From positions 272,570-336,569 of the forward strand of contig CAUYUJ010012180.1 in NCBI GenBank assembly GCA_963575745.1: 64,000 nucleotides of DNA, read 5' to 3'. Within the stretch, counting starts at the first letter, position 1. Every line of letters starts with the position of its first letter. The DNA comes from Prorocentrum cordatum (lineage: Eukaryota > Sar > Dinophyceae > Prorocentrales > Prorocentraceae). Under the pieces are notes generated by a model. The model was not told the origin of the DNA. It was given only the letters and a program-made list of their open reading frames with translations, and searched no databases. The translations under genes and the position numbers were made by a program. Below are positions 27,241-36,248 of the stretch, piece by piece.

Positions 27241-27791
27241 CGTTGGCAAGAGAAGACAGCGAGAACGTCAGAAGCCGCTGATATGTGTGAAGGGACGCAT
27301 GGCACCCATCAGATTTGAGACAGCGTGCACGCAGCCCCACCCTCCACAAGCCGCTGGTCTTGCACACAAGGAGGACAAAGTGGAGTGCAGACAGTGTTTG
27401 CAGAAGTCCGCAAGGATCAGCTGATTGAAGTGGTTGCGATCTCCTTGCACGTTCATTGCGGCAATGGGTGCCTCCAGCGCGTCGGGGTGAAGCCATTCGA
27501 GTGGGCGTCAAAAGCGCGCATGAGAGTCCCGCTTGCCAGTACTTTGAACACGTCGAGGGCTGGGGATGCACCGGCTTCGGAACCCCCCTTAGCAATCGGC
27601 AGGGCTCTGCAGGGCCTGGCCACTAAATGCCCGCGGAGTCTTTCCAAGAAAGGGTAATCACATCTCCGCAAGTTGCGCCCTGAGCTTGATCCTGGGACTT
27701 CGGCGCGTGCGAGTTTATCACTCTGCAAAAGGCTGCGCCGCGGGCAGGAGAAGCACGAGGCGGTAATCTGAGGGTACCACCTATGCACCTA

Positions 27792-27908
27792 CACCGATCC
27801 AGGCCAGGCTAATATTGGGCCCAGGATCGGTGGACATTCCTTTCTGCCCAATCCACGAGGGCGTATACACCGATCCTGGGCCCAGGACGAGCTTGGCCAG
27901 GATCGATG
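27792..27908. mobile_element. Foldback element, 117 bp
   Basis: Left arm 27792-27831 starts CACCGATCCAGGCCAGGCTA; right arm 27868-27908, reversed, starts CATCGATCCTGGCCAAGCTC; inner ends CCCAGGATCGGTG / CACCGATCCTGGG pair. No coding capacity. Confidence 0.6.
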
Positions 27909-28281
27909 TAGATGAATAGCTGGCGTCCTCCCAGGCAGCGCGAATCATCTGATCGCCCCGGAGAGCTGTCTGCCCGTAGCTTTTGGCTCTCAGTTCGGAG
28001 GGAGCTCAACAACCAGTCCACCGTCCCAAGAGGTGGGGGAGCCAGAACAAACTAGCACAGTGCAGATTGACCACGAGGCCAAAAAAGAGAGGGCGGCACG
28101 AATCATCTGATCGCTCTGGAGAGCAGGTCCTCCTGCTCCTGCCAGCCCGGCTGCGCGCCAGGGTGGCGCAGCACGGGCCGAGCCCGAGAGGCCAGACAGC
28201 CTTCCAGACCCCGGGCGCCATGTTTTTCCACAGCGTGGTGCCTGAGAGGTTTGGACTTTCACGGGGATGGGGGATTCATGG
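27909..28281. other. Unassigned sequence with a small duplicated block
   Basis: CGAATCATCTGATCGC.C.GGAGAGC occurs at about 27940 and 28099. No gene seen. Confidence 0.4.
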
Positions 28282-28505
28282 GGTAGGAGGAGGAGGAGGA
28301 GGAGGAGGAGGAGGAGGAGGAGCAGGAGGAGGAGGAGGAGGAGGAGGAGGTGGCAGAGGATGTGGAAGAGGAGGCGGAGGAGGAGGAGGAGGAGGTGGCG
28401 GCGGCGGCAGAGGAGGAGGAGGGAGGGAGGGAGGGAGGGAGGGAGGGAGGGAGGAGGAGGAGGAGGAGGAGGAGGAGGAGGAGGAGGAGGAGGAGGGGAG
28501 GAGGA
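28282..28505 (+). repeat. (GGA)n / (GGGA)n tract
   Basis: Polypurine repeat; interrupted by (GAGG)n at 28425-28455. Confidence 0.95.
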
Positions 28506-28545
28506 GGAGCCGAGAGTTCGACCTCAAAGATGCTGCGTTCCGGCT

Positions 28546-28625
28546 ATTCATCCTGAGCCGTTTTGTGGACGCTCTGGGGGCCCGGCGAGGTCCCCTGGAG
28601 GCGGAAAATGATCAAAACGGTCGGT
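28546..28625 (-). repeat. Dispersed repeat family C, partial copy 2
   Basis: Retains CATCCTGAGCCGTTTTGTGG, GGGCCCGGCGAGGTCC and GAGGCGGAAAATGATC in reverse orientation relative to 26778. Confidence 0.5.
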
Positions 28626-29993
28626 CGTGATGTCTTTTCATGACCCAAAGGGATTTGGGGTAAGACTGGCTTGGCCTGTTGCCGATTGTCACGTGGACGT
28701 CACCCAGCTGTCGAGCGCAGCACTGCGTCGGCAGAGACACCCGCGGGGCCCGAACCGAGCGCCGACCCTGGCCTGATGCCATCCCGGTCGCGACCGCGCC
28801 TTGCCACGACCCTGGGCAACAACTAACTCGTACGCCGCAGGGCCTGCCCGCGCGTACACCGCTTCGTACAGCACGTGTCGCGCACGGAGAAAAATGGCTC
28901 CAGTCCAGAGCAACGTCAGGAGCGGCTCGAAATTCGAAGTTCGAGGTTTCCATGCGTCTTCGTAGGTTCCCGGCGGGTTTCCAGCCTCGGGGGGGCATTC
29001 CAGCGGTTGCGCCTCGCCGAGGGCGTTCCAGGAGTGCCTGGATACGTAGCCCCGAACGGCTGTTGGAGAGCCGAGCTATGACCCGTAGACCAGGGGGGAT
29101 CGGCCCAGGGGAGCATGCATGGACCCCCACACGCCCATGGATCGCCGATGGAGGCCCGACGTTTCCTCCTGTCCCTCGGGGCGGGAGGATCGAAGGAGAG
29201 TCAGTGGTTTGAGCAGAAACCTTTGGAGATCCGCACGGGTATTTTTCAGATCTGCTCCTTAGCGACACGCTGTGAAATGGAGTGTCTGAGATTCGTGTTC
29301 CAGAAGGGTCGGTGCTCGTTCGGTTGTGCGCGGGCGGGCCCGGTGGCGGTGCATGGACGGATTGGCGGGGTGTTGGGAGAGGCAGAGAGAGAGAGAGAGA
29401 GAGAGAAGAAACAAAAAAGCGAGAGCGAGAGAGCGAGAGAGAGAGAGATTGAGAAAGAGAGAGACAGAGGATAACAAATCTTACAAACATCGAGAACTAA
29501 CAAGACTCGTGTGCCAGAAAGGGCCTCACCTTCGGCGCACATTGCCCTCGGGCGGAAGTCCAGCGGGTGCCGGCGGAGGTAAATAAAAATATGTGCGCCC
29601 AAAGCGCCAAAACCTCGATCCCCGAGTGGCTATGGGAGGCATTCGCGATTGAAACAGCCACACACCCGCGGGGCGCAAGCAACGCTTAGAATTCCCCCAA
29701 ACACCCGTAGGGGCAAGGAGGAGAGAGGCAACGCAAGGAAGAGAGAGGGAGGGCAAGAGGAAGGGAGGGAAGAGAGGAAGCGAGGAGAGGCCGAGAGGGG
29801 CAACGGGACGGCACCTTACACCCCAGGGGCGCGGCGCCCCGCTGGGGCGGCATGCCTTCGAAGAGGACCACCCGCGGCCTGGCCACGACGGGCTTACGGC
29901 TGCCGCACGCCGGCGGCCCCTCCAGTGACCTGCTCGTCTCCACCCGGCCTCCAGCCGAGCTCCTCCAATCTCGAAGAAGAGAAACGCCGTAAA
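28626..29993. other. No supportable gene; (GA)n at 29380-29470
   Basis: GC-rich sequence with open frames on both strands, none with a recognisable domain. The only clear structure is the GAGAGA microsatellite. Confidence 0.4.
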
Positions 29994-30119
29994 CATAAAC
30001 TTGTGGCGCTCCGCGCGGATATCTTGGATCCGCGCTGAGCCCCCCCCCCCCCAGGCGGCGCCTCCGAGGGGGGTCCAGCGCAGATCCGAGAAATGCGCGC
30101 AGACCATCAAAAGTTTATG
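29994..30119. mobile_element. Foldback element, family B, copy 3
   Basis: Left terminus CATAAACTTGTGGCGCTCCG, right reversed CATAAACTTTTGATGGTCTG; inner arms GGATATCTTGGATCCGCGCTG / CAGCGCAGATCCGAGAAAT. Centre is a C-run. Confidence 0.72.
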
Positions 30120-31612
30120 TTTCGGCCGTTTTTTCTTCTTCTATCCAGCTCTGCGTCGGAGACCCTCATCCCACGGCAGAGCTCCACCAGCTCCGCGCAG
30201 GAGTTCGAGACACTCCGCTCGCGGACGAGACACCCGGGCTGACCGCTAGGTTGATCAGGGTCGTCCTCTAGGGGGCAGCGCCGGGGACCTGCTGGGCCAG
30301 CGCCGCAGCGGCAGCCGTGGAGCGCTTCTGGCCAGCACGCAGAGCCACGTTCTCCTCGCCATTTTTCTTCCTCCGGGACGCTCTGGCTCTCGCCATCCCA
30401 CGGCTCCGCATCACGTCCAGCAGCCGGAGGGGCTTTGACTCCAGCAGTATCACATCCAGCGGCCAGTGCAGGCGCCTTCGCAGCAGTCTTGGCCTCGCGA
30501 CGCCCTGCCTTCTTGCGGGAGCATTGAGCACGACGGGCAGCCCGCAGCATGTCCGCCAGGACGGCAGGTTCCTCGTACCAGCGGGCACTCCGGAACGCGG
30601 TCGAGGCTCGGCCTCCACCATCGGCCGGACGAGCACGCCCCTGACAGCAGCGGCACCCGCCTGGATGACGCGGCGAGGCGCCTTCGCTTCGCAAGCTGCG
30701 CGGACGGCGGCCGCGAGCAGCGGCACCCTCCGCAGACATGACGGCGGCCGCGAGCAGCGGCACCCTCCGCAGACATGGCTCCTGTGAGGTACTTGGGGGG
30801 ATGAAGTGCCTGCGGCAATCGCCAGGGACGGCACTTTGGGTGAGGAGGGGAGAGCCTCGCAGGCGAAGGACAGACCCCCTCCTCCGACCCCCTCGACTCC
30901 TCCGAACCTCGCAGGCGGCCCTGCCCCACCGCGCCACCCGCGCGCGCGGCGCCGCGGCGCAGCCACGGCGCAGCCACGGCGCAGCCGCGGCGCAGCCACG
31001 GCGCAGCCACGGCGCGCCGCGTGTGCGGGCCGCGCGCGCGCCGCTTCGCCCTCCGCGCCGCGCGTGTGCAGGCCGCGTGCGCGCCGCGGGCGCCGCGGGC
31101 GCCGCGCGGCGCGGCGCCGCGGCGGACGCCCGCCGCGCTGGTGGACGCCATGCCGCAGGGCCCCGTCTTCCGCGGCGGCGGGGCCGGCGCCGCGGTGCCG
31201 CCGGGGCCAGCGGCGCGCGGGGAAAGCGGCGACGCGGTGGCGGCTGACCAGGCGGCGGAGGCCAGGGCTCATCTCTTCGATCGACTCCGATTCCGATTCG
31301 ATTCGACCTCGGATTCCGATCTCGAACTCGGTTTCCCAGCGGAGGCCTTACGGGCCTGCCGATGTCCGCCGGTCCGATTTCTCCCCACGTGGCTGCCAAT
31401 GTTTGCTGGGCCGATGTATGTCGATCGCAGGCCCGACTTGTCGATGCGGTTCTGGGCACTCCTGGAGGAGGCCGCGGGCGAGGGGCGGTGGCCGCGCTCG
31501 GAGCCGACGGGCGGGGGCGTGCGGCTGCTCGAGGAGCTCCACGCTCTGCGCGGGAGTGGTGGGTCTGGCGCAGACGGGTCGGCGGCGAGAGGTGCACTCG
31601 TCCATACCTTCT
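30120..31612. other. Very GC-rich stretch with small tandem repeats and an uncertain exon
   Basis: A 37-bp direct duplication GCAGCGGCACCCTCCGCAG... (30719 and 30757) and a 12-bp repeat GGCGCAGCCACG (30955-31018). At 31423-31552 a + frame after CGCAG reads RPDLSMRFWALLEEAAGEG and GGGVRLLEELHAL, plausible as an exon but without homology. A 508-residue minus-strand frame here is Arg/Pro/Ala-rich and not credible. Confidence 0.35.
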
Positions 31613-31771
31613 GTGCACTTGTAAGTCGGGCACGTCCCTCTACAGGAGGAAGATTCGAAAATGGTCAAAAAATGAGATGGGGACGCTTTTGGGACTATTT
31701 TTGATGATTGCTTTTAATATCAAAGACGCCCAAAATCCGCCTGTAGGAGGACACGCCCGACCTAAGTGTAC
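31613..31771. mobile_element. Foldback element, 159 bp
   Basis: Left arm 31613-31645 (GTGCACTTGTAAGTCGGGCA...), right arm 31740-31771, whose reverse complement begins GTACACTTAGGTCGGGCGTG; both arms end in CTACAGG. The centre is AT-rich. Confidence 0.65.
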
Positions 31772-31775
31772 TTAG

Positions 31776-32091
31776 TAGTGGGCCCTGGAAGCGGCAGGGC
31801 CGCTTTTCGGATGCAGCCTTTTTTACAACACCTGCCTCTTGATCGCGACAACGGCAGAGAGCGATTCACCGAAACGATCTGGGCAGTCGTTGGACCCGAA
31901 GGCCGTTCGGGACCGGTTCTGGAACAGTTCGGATCCGGCTTACGATGGTGATCAGGAGCAGGCCTCCGCCGGGGGGGAAACGAAAACGGTAAAGCAACGG
32001 CGCCAGAAACGTCAAAAGACAGCGTCAGAAACGGTAAAGCAGATGGAACATGAACGTTTAACAAATTCATTGTCGCTTCCAGGGCCCACTA
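31776..32091. mobile_element. Foldback element, 316 bp, abutting the previous one
   Basis: Termini TAGTGGGCCCTGGAAGCG(G/A)CA match at 20 of 21 positions (31776-31796 and 32071-32091). No ORF of note inside. Confidence 0.72.
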
Positions 32092-32308
32092 TGATTGTAT
32101 ACTATTGTGTTCAGTAGTACTCAACTCGAGCAGGGGGGGGGGGCGCGACATATTGCACAGGCGACAGCGGTTGGATATGAAGAAGGCTACGCAAGTGTAT
32201 CCGCGCGCACCTATTGCATCCAGCGCCCAAGCTATTGCGTCCAGGCGCCACTTAATGCTTTTCTATCCATGGACCCATCTGCGCCAGACCCACTACTCTG
32301 GCTTACAG

Positions 32309-32449
32309 GAGCCGCTGCTGGCGGTGAGGATACCTCGCTTCCAGGCCCGCGGCGCGCTCGGCGCGCACGTCGCCTACGCCATCGTCGTCGAGCAGCCCGG
32401 GGCCACGAGCACCGTGGAGAAGCGCTACTCCGAGTTCTCCAAAGAGGAG
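32309..32449 (+). CDS. PX-domain protein, exon 1 (N-terminal part of the PX domain)
   Basis: Acceptor GGCTTACAG ends at 32308. Reading: LLAVRIPRFQARG, GAHVAYAIVVEQPG, TVEKRYSEFSK. This is the start of a phox-homology domain: beta strands, a V.I..(F) strand, then the RYSEF signature whose Arg contacts the phosphoinositide 3-phosphate. PX proteins bind phosphoinositides on endosomal membranes. The 3' boundary is probably in CTCCAAAGAGGAG at 32440-32449 (GA- or GT-less donor, uncertain). The segment between RYSEF and the next exon is shorter than usual, so an intervening exon may be missed. Confidence 0.72.
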
Positions 32450-32502
32450 GGCGAGGATCCAGACCCCCTCGCTTTGTCAAGGGATTACGTCGGAAGGTTT
32501 CT

Positions 32503-32640
32503 TGCCGTTCTCGGCCTCCAGGGGCCCTCGCCAGGCCCCGGGCAGTCAAACATCGGCCCGGGGCGAAAAGCCCGTTCCGGGGACGGGGTCCAGACCTCCA
32601 GGGGTTCACGATGTGAGAAAATCACGACGTAAGAGTTCTG
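32503..32640 (+). repeat. Dispersed repeat family C, copy 3 (in PX gene intron)
   Basis: TCTCGGCCTCCAGGGGCCCT, CGGGGCGAAAAGCCCGTTCC and GGTCCAGACCTCCAGGGG as in the copy at 26778. Confidence 0.7.
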
Positions 32641-32703
32641 GAGTCGCCAGGTTCTGCCAGCTCCACGACGAGCTCGCCAATCGAGGAACAAAGAATTGCT
32701 GAA

Positions 32704-32856
32704 ACATGGATTCTCGGAGCTCCGCGCAGATCTCTTGGATCGGCGTTGGGCCCTCCTTGGTGGGGCCTCTGGCGCCGCCCCTGGCGCGCTCCGCGCGCCT
32801 GGGAGGGTGGTCAGCAACGGTCCAAGAAATTCGAGCGGACCTTCGAGAAGTTGTGT
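32704..32856. mobile_element. Foldback element, family B, copy 4 (in PX gene intron)
   Basis: Left GGAGCTCCGCGCAGATCTCT and TGGATCGGCGTTGGGCCCTC; centre CCCTGGCGCGCTCCGCGCGC; right TCCAAGAAATTCGAGCGGAC. Outer termini diverged. Confidence 0.68.
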
Positions 32857-32887
32857 TGATGTTGTTGCTCCTGTTCCTCTGGAGAAG

Positions 32888-33012
32888 CCGTTCGCCCCCA
32901 CTCTGTGCTCCCTGCCCGACTGGCGCGCGCTGGCCAATTTCAGCCCGCAGTTCCTGGAGCGGAGGCGGCAGCAGCTGGAGGCGTACCTGTCCTTCCTGTG
33001 CCTGCACACGCT
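32888..33012 (+). CDS. PX-domain protein, exon 2 (C-terminal part of the PX domain)
   Basis: After GGAGAAG the frame reads PFAPTLCSLPDW, NFSPQFLERRRQQLEAYL, SFLCLHTL. LP....NF.P.FLE.RR..L..YL is the closing helix region of PX domains, so it follows directly from 32309-32449. Likely donor CTG|GTGCTC at 33012 or slightly later. Confidence 0.7.
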
Positions 33013-33082
33013 GGTGCTCCTCGACGGCGCTATCCTCGGAGCAGGGCGAGTTGAGACAACGGCAGCTCCAAACCGGTCCCCA

Positions 33083-33187
33083 GAGGAGGAGGAGGAGGAG
33101 GAGGAGGAGGAGGAGGAGGAGGAAGAGGAGGAGGAGGAGGAGGAGGAGGAGGAGGAGGAGGAGGAGGAGGAGGAGGAGGAGGGGGAG
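33083..33187 (+). repeat. (GGA)n tract
   Basis: Pure GGA for about 100 bp, directly 3' of PX exon 2. Confidence 0.95.
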
Positions 33188-33189
33188 GA

Positions 33190-33305
33190 GGCCCAGGATC
33201 CCCGGATCCCAAACGCACCAGTTTCCCGAGCCGAGTCCAGCCGTGGCGACGGGGGGGCCCACCGCAGGCCAACTGCCGCTGTCTCGGCTCGCCCTCCTCT
33301 GATGT
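33190..33305 (-). repeat. Dispersed repeat, family I, copy 2
   Basis: Reverse-strand match to 12113-12255 (CCAAACGCACCAGTTT, CCAGCCGTGGCGACG, GCCCTCCTCTG). Confidence 0.5.
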
Positions 33306-33390
33306 CTGGCGCTGGCTCGCCCTGGAGCTCGTCACACAGGTGCGGGCGGGGCCAGGACTACGATGTTCCAACCTACTCTAGCCTTGAGCA

Positions 33391-33525
33391 CCAGAAACAA
33401 TTTCGAGCACCCCAAAAAGTGCCGAAGCTCGAAAGTCTTCACGTGTCGGGCCCTGGGAGACACTCGTCCGACACTGATTCGACACTGTTTCGATACTTTT
33501 CCGGGTGCTCGAAATTATTTTTGGG
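33391..33525. mobile_element. Foldback element, 135 bp
   Basis: Termini CCAGAAACAATTTCGAGCAC and, reversed from the right, CCCAAAAATAATTTCGAGCAC (quoted to its last 20: CCAAAAATAATTTCGAGCAC). Confidence 0.55.
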
Positions 33526-33727
33526 ATGTAGTCCTTAAGTACGATGGGGGCAACACAAGGCTAGGACAGGGATGAATCATTCCATAGCGTCCTGGAACGC
33601 TCTCAGAGCCTTCCGGAACGCTCTGAGAAGGCCGTGGCGCCCGGTACGTTCTTCACAACCGCCGGATCTGAGAGATCGCCGAGTCATCTTGGTCCTGTCT
33701 TGTCCTCGTCCTGGCTTCGTCGAACAG

Positions 33728-33909
33728 GTGACCGTCCAGATGGCCACTGCGCACGTCCTCTGCGACGCCCCGCGCGTGGCCGCAGGCATCCGGGACCTGG
33801 AGGCGCTCCTGGCCGTCGGCCAGCCGGCCGAGGGGTGTGCCCACCCGCTCGTCTTGGGCGCGCTGCGCGCCGCACTGGCGGACCCCGGCGTGCCGGATGA
33901 GGCGCCAGA
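33728..33909 (+). CDS. Probable further exon of the PX-domain gene
   Basis: Acceptor TCGTCGAACAG ends at 33727. One frame reads VTVQMATAHVLCDAPRVAAG, IRDLEALLAVGQPAEG and LVLGALRAALADPGVPDEAP, an amphipathic helical sequence with no stop, ending in a (GGA)n tract. No named domain recognised. Assigned to the PX gene only by position and strand. Confidence 0.45.
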
Positions 33910-34078
33910 GGGAGGAGGAGGAGGAGGAGGAGGAGGTAGGAGGTAGGAGAAGGGAGTGGAGAAGGAGGTGGGGGATGAGGACGAGGAGGGGGTGGAGAAG
34001 GAGGAGAGAGATGAGGACGAGGGAGGAGGAGGAGGAGAAGGAGGAGAAAGAGGAGGAGGAGGAGAAGAAGGAGGTCCG
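33905..34078 (+). repeat. (GGA)n-rich tract
   Basis: Polypurine, less regular than 33083-33187. Confidence 0.9.
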
Positions 34079-34227
34079 TAGACATTTGGGCTAAAATCCG
34101 TGTAGAATTGTGGCTCAGAGACTTGAAGTTGGCAAGGGGACTGGCGGCCCCAACAGCTACCTTTCTTTTTACAAGCTAGAAGAGGTATAGCATCTGCCCG
34201 GTGTTGTAACGTACACGTACCCCAGAC

Positions 34228-35954
34228 ATGGCGCGACGACAAGGAAGGATTCTCTTGCGTGCGTGCATGGATCTTGTCGTTATCACTGGCATTTTCATAG
34301 TCGCACAAAGTGCTGGACACGTGATGGGTATTTCAAGCCCCCGCCATGGAAAGGAGGGAAACCAGTGGGCGGCAGATGGAAGAAGGGACCACCGCAGAAT
34401 GCTTGGTTCGACTCCAGCGAGGGCTGTCAGAACGGCTCTCCTTTGGAAAGCCGCGGTTGAGGATGCAATGCTGTTTCAGAAGATGACTGGCACAGACCAG
34501 TCTTGCTCACAAGGCCCGTGAGCAGCTCGCAAGGCCCGTGAGGCCCTCGACAAAGCAGCACAACATGAAGGATGTGTTATTAATGGCTACATGGCTACAT
34601 ACAGCGGAACAGGATACGACATACCAGGCACGGCTGGCAGCTGAAGCTGAAGCGGACTACCAACATCTCCTGCAACAGTCTTTCAATCATACCGCGAATG
34701 CGCCCAAAGATGTTGCGAAGATCAAGGTCTCAGCTTTCTTGTCGGTGCAGGAGGAGGGCGGCCTCGAGCGCATCGTTCGTTTCGACGACGGCGAAGAATT
34801 CAAGCTCGACCAATACGACTGCAGCCAGGAAGAAATCGATCAATGGCAGCAGCATGAGAAAAGGATGCTTCTAAGCTCGCAAGCATATTGCGACAGCCGT
34901 CGGACCTTCGGCGACAGACTTGGCAGCGCAACAACAGACAATGTAATAGTATCGCACACGGATGGGACCTCAGGCCAGACGTGCGGCAGAGGGAGCAGCA
35001 GCAGGAAGCGGCGCTGAACCCACTCGAGGCGAGCAAGTATCTCCAGGCCAGGAATCACCACCTCCGCGAAAGGAACTGCCTGTTGCAGGGAATGCTGGGT
35101 CAGGATCTGCCTCATCGCCATCGGGCCCAGCGAAACCATCTGTGCCCCAAAAGCTGTAGGCGAAATGCGGGCAGATAGCACACAATGGGATGCATCGAAG
35201 CAGGAACAGGCCAAGGACAAGACGCATGAAGCGCGTGGGTAATGAGTCTTGTAGGTCCCGTGGCACTTACCAGGCGAACTCGAAGAAGGACAATCACGGG
35301 ATCACTGACGACAGGCAGGGGCCCACACATTGCCAGGGGAACCACGAGGGGGACCCTGACGACAATGACACCACAGACAATATTCTTTCCGGTTCAGCGA
35401 ATAGGACGAAGTGGAACGGGACGGGGTGCAGTTATACCAGCGAAGAACAGATGCAGGAGGTAATGGCCCACCTTGGTACAGAAATACATCTTCGTGGACC
35501 GACGCTGATGCAGGAAAAACAGAAACTTCGTAAAGCAGGATGGAAGTGCACCTCTAGTCCAGCGGTGCAGACAGCAGAATAATAAAAGTCAAAATATGGA
35601 CATGGCGGAGTATGGGCGATGGCAAGGAAAATCATATTTGCTCGAGTACTCATGCATGGTCGGCGCGGACGGCAAACCACAATTTCATGGAACCCAATGG
35701 GTGGCTAGAACTATCTCGTTCATCTCTGCATGTCTGAACGTCAGCGAAGTGGTTGTCGGCGCGAGCGGAAGGATCCTGTAAGAGATCGCGGGATATATTA
35801 CAACCGACACGAAGCACTACATTACAATTGGAAATTGGAATATGACGCCACAGGAATTGCGGAACAGTGCATGACCCACCTCCGCGCGAGGCTCAAATGC
35901 AACGGCACCAGCGGCCTTCGCGAACACAGGTCGCAAAGGACGTGCAAGAGTTAG
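34228..35954 (+). pseudogene. Low-repeat island with degenerate coding sequence
   Basis: No microsatellite, lower GC, and protein-like reading in shifting + frames. 34263-34460 contains CRYHWHFHSRTKC, resembling a zinc-knuckle of the CX2HX3HX4C kind seen in some retroelement Gag proteins, followed by a Gly/Pro/Lys-rich tail. 34565-35017 (MKDVLLMATWLHTAEQD...) is the longest frame, 151 residues, acidic. 35190-35582 and 35596-35781 (MDMAEYGRWQGKSYLLEY...) lie in other frames. Frame shifts suggest a decayed gene or Gag-like relic; no reverse transcriptase, protease or integrase motif found. Confidence 0.35.
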
Positions 35955-36248
35955 CCGCGCTGGCGTCTTCGGAATTGGATTTGCAAGGGCCCGGTTGCCC
36001 CGTGTCGGACTAAGGGGGCTCTCGTTTTCAACGGCGAAGCTCTTCGAGACTGAGCGCTGGGCTCCCGACTCATATTCCCGCGCGCGCGGGGGCCAGTTTT
36101 GCGATGGCGGCGATTCCAGCCTGGCGAGGCGCAAGTGCACGCGCGCGAGGATTATTCGATTTGGGGCGAGGCAACCAGTCTCGATCTCAGTGCACGGCGC
36201 TCTGCCTGCGCCAGATAAGCAGAGGGCTTTTTCTCCTGGGAGGCTGGA

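Noticed and set aside
30107-31633. 508-residue minus-strand protein
   Set aside because: Arg/Pro/Ala-rich composition, no motif, GC so high that stops are rare on all frames; it overlaps a foldback element.
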